Below, piece after piece: positions 37,043 to 48,786 of a stretch of DNA of 64,000 bases. Numbering within the stretch: the first letter of the stretch is position 1; every line of letters begins with the position of its first letter. The notes below the pieces were generated by a model. That model saw only the letters and a list, made by a program, of their open reading frames with translations. It was not told the origin of the DNA and did not search any database. The translations under genes were made by a program, and so were the position numbers. The stretch lies in assembly GCF_019578655.1 (NCBI RefSeq), contig NC_063261.1, positions 25,275,126 through 25,339,125 on the forward strand. The letters are read 5' to 3'. The stretch comes from Ricinus communis. Taxonomy: Eukaryota > Streptophyta > Magnoliopsida > Malpighiales > Euphorbiaceae.

Positions 37043-37921
37043 AACCTCAAACCTCTAACAAATCCTCACAACTACTCTTCTTCTTCTTCTTCTTCTTCTC
37101 TCTCTCCCCATTTAGTTGTTTCTTGAGCATTATCGTTACCAGATCTTGACCGCAACTCTCTATTTCTCTTTTCTTTTTCTTTTTTGTTTTTTAAAATCAC
37201 TTCTTCATCTTCAAAATGCTTTATCTTGGATATGTTTGTTATGGTTTTTGGGCTGATTGCTTAATCTTTAATAACTTCTGTGTTCTCTCAGTCTTTCTTT
37301 TATCTGATTTCCTTTTTCTTTACATCTTCACTGCAATCTGCAGGCTCCATTTTGATGGTGTTAATCTCTCTCTCTCTCTCTCTATCTCTGAAGCTGTAAC
37401 CAAGAGAAGAAAAGGAGAAAAGAAATCTGACCCACAAATCCCAAAGTCATGAATTGCCTAAAACCACTAGTAGTTGGAGCTGTTGATTTTGTGTGTTTGT
37501 GTTCTCTCTTTTTCATCTGAAACTTCTTTTCTTTCTCCTGAAAAGAATTAGACTCTTTCTTCTCATCTTTCTTTTTCATGATTTTTGGGTGTTATTTTTT
37601 AATGACTTTATAGGTCAATGTGGTATATGTATAAATATATATACACAAAATTATTGTATATTTAACCATTCGTTAAATGCCACTTGTAATCACTAAAACA
37701 CACATAACATCAGTAGATCTACGATGTGCTTCTGTCCGCTCTCTCTCTCTCTGTCTCTCTCTCTCTCTCTTTCTTGTTTGAGCCTTAATCCTTGCGATTC
37801 TCTAAATTCTGATTCTTGTTGCTAAAACCCAAAACTTTCATATACATATATATAAATACTTCTTTTCTTTCAGGTCTAATGCATGGATTACTGTTCCAAA
37901 AACCAGCCATTGTTTGCAGGT

Positions 37922-37942
37922 GCAGCATCACCAAGATTCACA
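37922..37942 (+). ncRNA. MIR172: miR172* (passenger strand)
   Basis: Begins GCAGCATCACCAAGATTC, the usual miR172 star sequence. Mismatches to the mature arm fall at star positions 10 and 19. Confidence 0.88.
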
Positions 37943-38038
37943 TGCAAAATATAAGCAGGGGCAGCTAGCAACAAGCATGTGGTTTCTTTTCTTTTCTTTT
38001 CTTTAAATACCTTCTGCCCAAGTTTATCTTTGAAGGTG

Positions 38039-38059
38039 AGAATCTTGATGATGCTGCAT
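38039..38059 (+). ncRNA. MIR172: Mature miR172
   Basis: 21 bases: AG followed by AATCTTGATGATGCTGCAT, identical as far as I can recall to the canonical miR172a form. The seed region is fully intact. Confidence 0.95.
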
Positions 38060-38520
38060 CAGCCATATATGGCTATATCTGAAGAACTTTTTTATCTGGA
38101 TCCAAGACTTCTTTTCTGCATCTAATTATACCCAAGGTAATTGAAAGCTTGTCCAATCTTTATAAATTAGTTTTACTCAAAATGATTACTTCTTGATAGG
38201 CATCCCTATAATAGATTGTGCCAATGATATTATTCACTGGATATTTATGTATCTAGTGCTAGAGCTAGCTAGCCAGCTAATTAACTCTCCTTGACATGAT
38301 TGTTTTGTGGATTCCTCTCTTTGTTTTGCTCACTCTTGCAGGGAAGAATGAAAGTTGCTACAGTGAGGGTACAGGTACAAAGATCATTGAGATAGATAGG
38401 ATAAAGGTGGAAAGTGACCAGGTCAGAGAAACTCACTTCTCTTATTTTATTCTTCAGGTTTCTGAATTTTTATATACATATAAAATACCACATACTCTTT
38501 TCCAAGTCTAGCTAGGGTTT

Positions 38521-40890
38521 TTAGTTTCCTTCATAACAACAAATTTAACACTTAAAAGGTATTGAAGATTACTTATTTTACACTAAAAGAACATGATTGG
38601 GTTGCTTTTAATTATTTTTGGCTCCCATATATACAGCTTCTTATGTACTTATAGGAGAAAGAATGCTAGGAAATTCATTCATAACAAATTTATTGATTGA
38701 TATCATATTTAAAAGAAAAAATTAGGATATGGTGAAGAAAGTATTATAATCATAAATCCCATTTCAATTTTGAAATTTTCTCATCAAGTGGTTGCATGTC
38801 TCTACTGGAGTTTGAGATTATATATATATATGTGAAATGTGATCTCTTCTTGTTGTTTCCTTTAACTTATCCAAATCTACATTAATGTTTCATATGTTCT
38901 GATTGGGGCTATGATAAATTATTAAATAATGTACTTATAAAGATTTTGAGCCCTCTTCATCTTTTAGCTAGAGTCCTTCCAAAGGAATCTATGAGAAAAT
39001 GTTGAGTTTCAATGTGCATGAAGAATAACAAAGAATATATACAACACCATTCTATTATTATTCTTATTGTTTACATTCTGGCATAATGTCCCACATGCAA
39101 AAACAATAATCTTATTATAAAAAGAAAAATAAGACTATTGTAATTAAAATATTAATATCAATGTAAAGCTTTAATTAGCTGTAACTCAGCATAATTAAAG
39201 ATCATTATGATTCTATGTGACTAAGATTATTTTCCAACACCACATGATTATGCATGGGCTCAGCGTAATTTATTGGATGAAGAGTTTGTAAATAAAGCAG
39301 ATAAGAGCTAATGCCACTTTTAAACTTCTTAATACGTGGGTTGGGATGTTTGCACTCCACATATTCATATTACTACTCCATAACTTTTTACTACTTGTAA
39401 GCCAGGCAAAAGTAATAGTCATTTGATGCAAACTAGGGTAATTGAATAGGTTTTATAGGCATTTTAATTAATAATAAAAAAACAATTAGTGCTCAAGAAT
39501 CAGAATCGATTAGAGTGGATTAAAGATTTTAATTATTTATTTTAAAATAATTTTTTAAAGTATAATATTGATTGATCCGATTTAATTTTAATGGGAATGA
39601 GAGATTCATTTTCTAAGAGGGAGAGGGAGAGGGAGGGATGATTCCTTTTAGAGTAATTTCTTGTCGAACCAAACACTAATAATCGAAATCCTTCATTTGT
39701 ATTCTGATTTTTACCTAATCTTCTCATAAACTAAATACCCCTTATATTAGATAGTATGGATAGTCAAAGGGTTAAATTTATGTTTAGAACTATAGGTTGA
39801 AGAGAATCATCATCTTGGAATTGCATCATGAATGTTAATGAGCTCTTTTTACTACAATTTTCCCCTTTTATATTATGGGCCATATATGAGTAGGTAAATC
39901 TACTTAATATCTGGTTTCTTGGAAGCTTGGGTAGTTTCTTCAGAGGAAATTAAAAGAAACTCAGTGATATGTTCCAATGTACAGTTTTTTTTCTCTTTAT
40001 ACCCAGTGATGTGGATCTCAAAGAAGAATCTAAAAGCCAAGTCATGATGTGGGGTTATGCAATTAGTGACAAAAGCTGTTATGTCAAAATTGACAGGTGT
40101 AAATTGGCAAGAACAACAAATCATTCTTTCTTCTCAAGGTCCACAAGTACATAGAGAGTAAAGGGGAAAATAAAAACAACTTTAATGTGTACCATGTGAA
40201 TCTTTGGAAATCAGTTTTGCTTTGAAAAATTTTCTTGTTTGCATATGCAAATAATGCAATTTTGGATTTGTATGGTGAGATGATACTTCACTTCTTTTGA
40301 TTGATGCCTATATCTTCTACCTTCAGTTCTTTTCTCAATCATTTCTTGTCAAATCTTAAACCTTAAGCTGGAATGAGTTTTTATATATAATGCACTCTAG
40401 TTACTTTACTTTTTCTGGGAATCAAGTTCATAAAATGATCTTAGATTCAGTATTATGATGAACTACATCCATTCTTGTTTGTTTTGGATTATGATTTTGA
40501 CAATTATCCAATAATTAGTTCTTTTCCTGATATATATTTATAAATCATTAAGCATTTATATTTATATATTATGATCGATTATATTTTTCAGAATGTCATT
40601 CTCTTATATATAACTAGATTTATTTTTCCTTTTTTTTTCTCATTATTAGGAATTCATTAATTTATCACCTGATAATTAGTTGTGCTAACCTGCTAGACAA
40701 GGATACTGTTAGATAGTTCTAATTTCTTTTCTTCTTCTTCTTTTTCATAGATAACCAATTGGCAATTCAACAGCCACATAGCTGAAGGTAATTGTTTTTC
40801 TCTTTAGATAAATTTCTTCTTCTTCTTCTTCTCCTAACAAAATTTTTTATCCTCAAAAGTATTTCTACATTTCGAGCTTTTAATATACAC
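38521..40890. other. Gene-free DNA downstream of MIR172
   Basis: No gene recognised. The patch at 40000-40140 is less AT-rich and open in one frame (61 codons from 39969) but has no known domain. The rest is AT-rich intergenic sequence. Confidence 0.4.
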
Positions 40891-41050
40891 CGGGTGATTT
40901 AGTCTAGTGATAAGGTAAGACCACTTTAAAGATTAGGTGTCAGGCTTCCAACTTCACTATGAAAACCTAATGTTTTATATTTTCAACTCACAATTTATAT
41001 CTTATGATTTCAGTTTGGTCTCACATTAGTCTGACATATGGTTTTATAAT
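40891..41050 (+). mobile_element. SINE-like, tRNA-derived sequence
   Basis: CGGGTGATTTAGTCTAGTGA contains an A-box-like TAGTCTAGTGA at 40900-40910, and GGTGTCAGGCTTCCAAC from 40936 resembles a B box. A body follows (GGTCTCACATTAGTCTGACA). The layout is that of a tRNA-derived SINE, different from the two families above. Only one copy is visible in the window, and its 3' limit is unknown. Confidence 0.45.
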
Positions 41051-41710
41051 TTTAATCAATAAAAATCACACTGATATTCACAGAAATCTATGCTCAGGTT
41101 TATATGGTTAGTCTTCTCTATCTCTTAGCTCATTGTTTAACATATTTCCCTATAGCTCTTAAATTTGATTATTTTATACATAATTTATTATCCAAGTAAT
41201 TTATTTGAAATTTTTGAATCATATGGAGGGAGATTGATATCAACAGTTTAGAGTGAAATGAAGTAAGAAAATAACTATGGAAATCTCCTTTTTTTTTTTT
41301 TTTTCCCTTTTGGGATCATGAATAACATTTGCCCACACATAAAATAAAGAAGAAGGTAACAGAAAAATCAATCTTCAATTATAGAGCAACTTACTGGTAC
41401 AATATATATTGTATGAACTTCTCGAAAGGAATTCATTCAAATGAAGCATATTAAAAGAGAGATTTTTCCGAATGTGTGGAGACTAAGAGGTCAAATTTTG
41501 ATTAATTTTTTATTTTAGAAAAGAGTTTTAAGTACCAAAAGGTACGCCACTGTAGGTTTCACTGATGACGAATTAAGGCTTAACGCAAGAATTCCCCTCT
41601 AATTAGTGAAATAATCTACAATAAAGACGTTGCATGGGAGCATTTGAGAGTAATGGAAGAAAAAATATATATATAATGATAGTTATTAGATATAAAATAG
41701 ATGATTGCAG
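41051..41710. other. Gene-free AT-rich DNA
   Basis: No gene recognised. A poly-T tract lies near 41290-41304 and a short TA run near 41668. Confidence 0.35.
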
Positions 41711-42060
41711 TAAAATTCTTCCATAGTAATATTTTATATAAAAATAATATTCGTAATTATAAAAATATTCAGTTACAATTTGAGCCAATTGTGAATTGAA
41801 ATAAACTTGTAATAAGTTATAAATTTTTTAAATTTTATTTAAAGAAAATATTTTTTATATAATATTTTTTGTATATAATTTTAAAAAATATATTATGCTA
41901 TGTCTTTTTATATTATATTATTATTTTATTTCATCATATAATATGATAATTTATTGACGTATTTTATCTCCGGTTGCTATCATCTTACTAACAAATTAAA
42001 TATTAAGTCAAAATAAAAAATTTAATACTCAAATTTCTATTAAATTATAGTCTTTTATAC
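41711..42060. mobile_element. MITE, copy 2 of the 35449 family
   Basis: The left end TAAAATTCTTCCATAGTAAT, continued by ATTTTATATAAAAATAAT, matches the inverted right end of copy 1 (TTAAAATTTCTTTATAGTGA, ATTTTATATAAAATAAC). The interior also matches in inverted orientation. The right end is less clear. It is older or more diverged than copy 1. Confidence 0.5.
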
Positions 42061-43973
42061 TATAAATTTTCTTTGGTGCTAAGCGTATGGATATAAACAG
42101 ATTAGAGAATAAGATTCCACTAATTACTCTTGATATAGTTTTATATTATTGGGCTATTATTTAGCTTTCTTCCTTCTGATAAATGGTACTCCACAACCCT
42201 TTTACTGTGGATCCCTCTGGATTTTCTAGTTTTTATTTCTCAGAAAGGAATTCTGTAGGAAAAGTGGCAATATATGACATATGATAAGTCATTTTAAGGA
42301 GCCCTTGAAAATGAATTATGAATAAATAGAAAATTAATATCCGATATATGTTGATATGGGAAAATCATATGATATGTAGAAGATCATGGATTAATGAATT
42401 AATCATATGATATATCAAAAGTCATAGATTAATTATATATTAAAAATATCAAATGTCATTCTCTATATTAGTCATTCTCTATATATCAACTATTTTTCTT
42501 TCATTTGAGAGATGAAAAAGTTTTTTTTCTTTTTTTTTTTCTTTGTCTTCAAATAATAGAGCTTAAGCATATTTCAAATTCGTTGATCTAGTTGTTGTAG
42601 TGTTCATTAACTGTGTTGATATATTATATATTAGAAAAATAGATGTCATATTTTCTTCAAATATCAACAGAATATATTTTAAAAATATTGTATGATTTAC
42701 AAATCTCGAGTTTCTGATTCTTTTTGTCCTAATTTTCTTCAATGGTGCCTTAATTTAGTTATGACGATGTGCTGAAACTTATGCTTTAATGTCTCATTAA
42801 ATTCAGGAGTTCTCTAATCACTAACATCATATTTTTCTTATATCGATATCCTTTTTCTATTACTATATTATCTTTGTATTATTATCTCACTGTCCTGTTA
42901 ACTTCTGTATTATTTACTATCGATTTTAATTTTAACATCTGTTTATCTTTTATACATTATTACTAACAAACACTTTAAATACTGCCTCTTTTAACAATTT
43001 TCATTCAAGTTGTCCCCAAAACTGCATATTGCAGAATTAATTAATTAGTTATGCTAACAACTTTAAAAAAATAAAAAAAAATAATAAAGGAAAGACATAC
43101 GATAGAAATCTATAGTGGTATGAAATGATTAGAATTGAAACAAATTAATTTAATATTCAAAATTAGTCTACCTAATTTAGAGCATATTGGAAATGACTTT
43201 TCTAGATAGTAAAACACTATCTCAAGAATTTTAACACAATTACATATTTAAATATTAAAATTCAATATAATAATTAAGCTAAAAATTTTTTTTAACATTT
43301 TATCTACACAATTTATTATACTAAAACTCTTTGTACTTGTGACACATGAAGAATAAGCAAATAATCAAAATATTTTTTTGTAGTTCATACTCAAATTAGC
43401 GCTATATTTATGATCGCCCATTATCAATTTTTAAATATATTAATGAAGTTCATACTCTTATGCGTTGACCCATTAATTACACTAAGCTTAAGGGTTCTCT
43501 CACATGATATTATGATGAGGGAGGCCTAATGACTTTGGATAGTTCAACATCCTAATATCATATTTTTCCCTCATTAAAAAATTAAATTAATAAAATGAGT
43601 ATTATTATGGAAAAACTATATACTACATTAATAACCATATGATTACTATACAAATAATAGCAAATAAAATAGTTATTCTCTTATTTCTAATGCTATATAG
43701 ATAAATATAACATTTTAAAATTATTCCTAACCACTTTTTTTCAGTGTATGTATTTTGATTTTAACATGTTTTGTTAATTGATTATTTTAAAGTATAGATA
43801 TTTGCCCTTTTATAGCACTTACAATGAAGATAATTAAGTGAAGATTTATAACTACATAAGTTGTAATCTTTTCCGGTAATAAATTTGGTTTAGTTCCAAT
43901 ATATAATAAAGAGATTTTAGACTGTAAAAAAATATATTGTAAAAGGACTTACATATAATACACAAAATAATTT
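42061..43973. other. Gene-free AT-rich DNA
   Basis: No gene or bounded repeat recognised. Short direct repeats around 42345-42480 (variants of AATCATATGATATGTAGAAG / AATCATATGATATATCAAAAG) suggest local slippage. Confidence 0.4.
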
Positions 43974-44178
43974 TTATGTTAAATTTGATTGAAATCTATT
44001 AAAAATTTTATTTTAATTAAAAAAAATATGTGAAAGAGAAAGCAATATAAAAATGATAAAGTTGGAAAAGATTTCTTATGTTAAATTTGATTGAAATCTA
44101 CTAAGAAATTCATTTCATTTGAGAAAAAGACACGAAAGATAAAGTAAAATAAAAATGACAAAATTGAAAAAGGCATTT
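43974..44178. repeat. Tandem duplication of a 102-bp unit
   Basis: Unit 1 starts TTATGTTAAATTTGATTGAA at 43974 and unit 2 starts with the same 20 bases at 44076. Later parts agree with point differences (GAAAGAGAAAGCAATATAAA / GAAAGATAAAGTAAAATAAA; AATGATAAAGTTGGAAAAG / AATGACAAAATTGAAAAAG). No coding content. Confidence 0.8.
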
Positions 44179-46130
44179 AAGTGTTATGAAATATATGAAC
44201 TTACTAATGTGGAATTTATCCAGAAGTTCTACTTATTTTGTCAGAATTTAGTTTAGCTATAATTAATTCTATATAAATTTAATTATGTAAATTTCTAAAT
44301 TAACTTTTACTTCATTCAAAGCACATAAATTTTAAATTTACAAATAAATTTTATAAATTTTATTAATCAAATACAACATAAATTTATTTTACTTATTTAG
44401 GAAACCATTTTTTTCCAATTCCCACTAATAATTTCTCATAACTTTGAGGCATATCTCAACAATTTCCACTACGATTCAAAATTTAATAAAAAAGGTAATA
44501 TTTGTTTCATTAGAGTCTTCCATTTTCAAACCTTCACTTCTGAGCTTCAAGTTCTTAAAACGTCAACCTTCAATTGCTCTTTATTATATCTTATTTATTT
44601 TTTCCAAATAATTTTCCAACTATATCTTCACTAGCTCTACCTTGAATCAAACTTAAAATCTCTTTATAGGTCCATGTATATATTGTAGAGAATACCCTAC
44701 AAGAATTTACCAACTTTTTCAAAATTAATTTAGCTTTTGAAAATGTATCAATTTGATTCATTATAAATCTATTTGCTTTACAATCTATTCAGACCTTATT
44801 CAGAGCAGCTTAATTGCTAAAAGAAATTATGTATTCGATATTTATTATTTAATTTAGCATGATTTTTGCATCTTCAAATTTAATATCATATTTTAATATT
44901 AATTTTAAATTTAGCTTTCAATAAACTTATCAGACTAACAAATAAAATTAATTCAATATTAAAATTATTGATTTTCTAATAAAAAAAATTATAATTTAAC
45001 CCCATAAAATTATCTTTTATTTATTAACTGTAAAATTTTATTATTTTATATGCTTAAACAGTAAAAATTTAGTGATAGAAATGTTGATTCAGTCCTTCCT
45101 TTTCTTATTGTCATTAAAATTAAAACTCACATCACATTAACAAAAATGATTGATAATTTCATTACATTAGAATTAAAATATATTAAAATTAAAAAATTGA
45201 AGACTATATATTAGATTTAATAATAAATATGAAATACATAAATGTTTTTGACAATTAAACTTATTCCAAGCATGCTATAAATGCCGTGGCTTGCCAATCT
45301 GGCTTAAACCTCGATGAGATAGAATGACACATCATCAACTACTTTATGTTTGATTTCTCATTTATTCTAAAAATTAATTATTCTTTTTAGTTATATTCTA
45401 ACCTTTAAAATATACCTATTCAAATTCAAATTTACTAATTTAATCTCATGAAATAAAAAAGAAAATTTACAAAAATTTATAGGGTAACTTACTATTAAAT
45501 ATTATGATAAAAATTAAAAAAAAAATTAAAAATAAGTCATACATTTATTGTTAAAGAACGTCCATATAAATAGTATTTTAGGTTCTATATAAGGTCTTGT
45601 TAGATAAAGAGAAGAGAGTGAGGTGGTGAGGTAAGCAGGTGGTCCACTATAAATAATTTTGTGGGCCCTATAACCCATTTTCCTCTTCTTTCCCAATTTT
45701 CTCACTATGCCATGAGTTCAAATTTTACTTGTAACCCAACTTTAAAATCAAAATTTTATTATTTTAAATCACACTTTAGCATATATAAATTTATTATAAT
45801 TTTTACTATTTTCATTAATAGCATTTCTAAGAATATCACATTGAAATATCACAATAAGTCGAACTATGATATATCTGTAAGTGTTTTTACATGGAATTGT
45901 TAGGTTTGGTAGTTTATTTTAGGATGCATGAGAGTTAGTCTTTTAGCTTCAGATAGTCGTTTTTAAATTCTATATCTTCTCATTTAATAAGATAAACATC
46001 AAAGTTTATTGTCAATCAAGGAAAAAAAAAATGTAGAACTATCGTAATGTTTGACATAAGTGCCGTAAAAGAAGTTGTAGAATTTTATATTACAACAACA
46101 CTTACAGCAAATGTTGGTTTATTAAAAAAA
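44179..46130. other. Gene-free AT-rich DNA
   Basis: No gene recognised. The ORF at 45661-45903 (80 codons) is AT-rich and lacks any known motif. Confidence 0.4.
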
Positions 46131-46810
46131 AATTGCAACCAATAAACAACTTTTAACAGTTAAAATCCAACCAAAGTGGGTAGTTTTAGTTATTTTGATA
46201 TTAGTTGAATTCAAATTTAATTTTATTTGTTGAGCTCTATAACTTTTTAACGATTTAACTCTCATTTTAATTATCAATTCAATTACATAATATGGTATCA
46301 AAGTAGGTCTAACTCAGTTTTTTAATTTTACAGCTTTTCTTCAGATGTCCAATTCCAACGGTATGATCCGGTATTATCATTGTCTTTGAATTCAATCTCA
46401 AATTTCATAAGAAAAATGGGCGTCAAAATCAAATTCTAGTTGTACTTAAGAAAGGGTGTTAGAGATCCTAAATCACTAAAAAAATTAAAAATTACAAGCA
46501 ATTATAAAAATTAAGATCCAACCAACTAAGTGGCTAGTTCTAGTCATTTTGGTATTAATTAAACTCAAATCCAATTTTATTAATTGGGCTCTGCATATTT
46601 TTATTTATTAGTAGGTCTAGTTCGGTTTTTTAATTTCCAACTTTATATCTGGATATCCAATTCCAGTGGCTCGGTCCGATGTTGTTGTCTTTCAATTTAA
46701 TTTTAAGTTTCAAAGAGAAAATTATAATTTTAAATGACAACTGAGTATCAAAGTCAAATCTCACTAGCACTTGAGAAATAGTGTTAGAGATTCCACATCA
46801 TTAGAGAATA
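46131..46810 (+). mobile_element. Tandem TRIM-like LTR array (LTR-internal-LTR-internal-LTR)
   Basis: LTR-like segments at about 46131-46288 and 46457-46615 share CCAACCAA, TAGTTCTAGTCATTTTGGTA and TGAATTCAAATTTAATTTTA-type blocks. A third LTR start is at 46782. Two LTR starts read TGTTAGAGATCC and TGTTAGAGATTCC and follow purine-rich AAGAAAGGG and GAGAAATAG, as polypurine tracts do. At 46293 TGGTATCAAAG follows the first LTR and matches the methionine-initiator-tRNA primer site of plant LTR elements (TGGTATCAGAG). The two internal domains are under 200 bases and share CCAATTCCA, TCAATT and CTTGAGAAA-type blocks. No gag-pol is present. The size and structure fit a terminal-repeat retrotransposon in miniature in tandem form. 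The second internal region has lost its primer site. Confidence 0.6.
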
Positions 46811-48069
46811 AGAGATAGTTTATACAAATTCTCTTTTTTAGTAACATTTTTACCTCATAAAGAAAATACTTACAAAAATTCCCTTTTAAGTTGATTTTTT
46901 TTTTTTGTTGAAAAAACACGTTCTTAATTTCTAACTCAATTTCACGTGTTTTTCTCAATACTAACATTTCTATTTCAAATGTTTTTGTTAGTGCCATATG
47001 TATTGTACTAGAGAAGGCAATCTTTTTAAATTTCATTTTTTTCTCATACTTTTTTCTAAACCTATATTATCAATAATTATATTTTTTAGTTAGCTGAGAT
47101 TTTTAGTTGACTAAAAAGTACCTTGATATCTTGAAACTCTAAAATCATGTTTTAATTATTAGTTACTTTGGAGTGCTTTCTATAACTTACATATTTATTA
47201 AATTAAAATTTTAAATAGATATTTTTTTTAAATTAAAACATTATATTTGAAGCAATTATGACGCATAGTTTTGGATTTCCAAAGAATATAATAGCATGTG
47301 AAATAACTAATAATTTCTTTTTCGTTTATAAATTTAATTATTTATTACATTTTAATTTTAAATTATTTTACACTCATTTACCTTCATAATTTAATTAAAT
47401 AAAAATTACATAATTACAATTATCACAAATTATTTTCGAGATTTTTGTATTTTTCTAAAAATAAAATATCTTGTAGTAATAAATATCTTAAAATAAAAAT
47501 TGATATATCGGTATATTTTTGTTACTTTTCTTCTTGACATTCTTTTTTCAATTAATTATAGAATTAACTATATTATTGATAACTTCTCTATAATTATTGT
47601 TTTATTTTTTTATCTAATAGCATAAAAATCTGTACAAATCACTTCTTAATTGTAGTCGTGATTTTGATTTTATGATTTTTTTAATTATTTTTCGCATCAA
47701 TAAAACAAATAAGAAATAACCATATGATCAAACACAAAATAAGGTAAATTTAAATACTAAAAAATAATTTTTCAAGGAAAAAACTAATTTCTAATATCTT
47801 AGATATTCTTCAATATGTAAATAACACGATGAACTTAAAACTATTTTTTCAACAAAAAAACTAATTTTTAATATTCTAGATTGTCTTTAACACGTAAATA
47901 ACAGTTCAAGGAAAGAAATTAAAGACACTTTTTCATATATTTGAAATTCAACCAAACATCAACCAGACATCAACAAAATCATTTAATTACATAAAGACTT
48001 AAGACAAATAAAAAAGCATAATTTGGCATAAAAACTCTTAGTGGAATTATAAATATAGTCCAAAACTAG

Positions 48070-48072
<3 letters not shown>
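46811..48072. other. Gene-free AT-rich DNA
   Basis: Beyond the third LTR start the sequence diverges from the other LTRs. No gene recognised. Confidence 0.35.

Positions 48073-48158
<86 letters not shown>
48073..48158. repeat. Compound (TC)n-(TA)n microsatellite
   Basis: 24 TC units (48073-48120) run directly into 19 TA units (48121-48158). Confidence 0.95.
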
Positions 48159-48164
<6 letters not shown>

Positions 48165-48695
48165 TAAAAGCCGAACTATTTATAAAAAATAAAAGTTTAA
48201 GAAAATTAAATATTTATTTTATATAATAAAGAGAACTACAATGAGAGAGATCAAATAAAGAAAGAAAAAAAAAGTTGAGACCCACAGTAAAAATAATAAC
48301 AATTCAAGAAAAAAAGTTAAACACAAATATTCATAGATATAAATTTTTTTTTTTATTATATGATACATTACAGATGCAGAGTTATTTTGGCTATTAATAT
48401 TTGTTGTATATAAGAAAAATCCATATGAATAATTGAGATAGAAACATTTTCGGTACATTTGTATAGTCATAAGGATCAGGGTTTTGATTTCTGCATGTAT
48501 CTCATTCTTACTATCAATTTAAAAGTTATAAGCAAATTAATAATATAAGTATGGTATATTATATATCAGAATTATCATAATAAAATTAGTAAAGGAAGTG
48601 ATATGGGCAATGATTCTTTGTTTAATTGAAAACGTTCTAAAGTATGTACTGTACCATATATTTTACACATCCTCTTTTTCATCAAATAAATACAG

Positions 48696-48786
48696 GTGCA
48701 CCTTGAATAAGCGAATGGGACCATTGCTGCATAGTAAGTAAGAGACCCATCGATGCAGCTCCTGGTACAATTCCATTTGGGTGTGT
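48696..48786 (+). other. Imperfect long hairpin, unproven
   Basis: GTGCACC and ACC-ATT-GCTGCAT on the left face ATGCAGC-TCC-TGGT and GGTGTG on the right, with partial pairing between (AAT/ATT, TAAG/CTTA-like) and a loop of about 20 nt. The arms are longer than expected by chance but contain several internal loops. It matches no microRNA I know. Strand is arbitrary. Confidence 0.25.

Larger units (their letters stand above)
37905..38074 (+). ncRNA. MIR172: MIR172 precursor hairpin
   Basis: The 5' arm (star, 37922-37942) and 3' arm (mature, 38039-38059) pair with only two mismatches over 21 positions and leave 2-nt 3' overhangs. The stem extends below the duplex with GCAGG/TCAGC-type pairs and closes with AGCC (37905-37908) against GGCT (38071-38074). 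The terminal loop region is about 96 nt. miR172 is known to repress AP2-like mRNAs, mainly by blocking translation, and to promote the adult phase and flowering. The high conservation of both arms argues for an active gene. Confidence 0.93.
37065..38520 (+). ncRNA. MIR172: MIR172 primary transcript (limits inferred)
   Basis: The transcribed unit is inferred from the TATA box to beyond the hairpin. The leader is CT-rich, with (CT)n tracts at 37367-37388 and 37739-37772. A likely 3' splice site, TTTCTTTCAG, is at about 37864-37873, just before the hairpin. A second acceptor-like TCTTGCAG precedes 38341, and donor-like CAG|GTCAG follows near 38420, so the transcript may be spliced. Short ORFs at 37216-37452 and 38296-38511 show no domain. 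The end is not fixed. The transcript would be nuclear and processed by the DCL1 complex. Confidence 0.5.

Noticed and set aside
48219..48470. 83-codon minus-strand ORF that looks membrane-spanning
   Set aside because: AT-rich reading of non-coding DNA; Phe/Leu/Ile-rich ORFs are expected here by composition.
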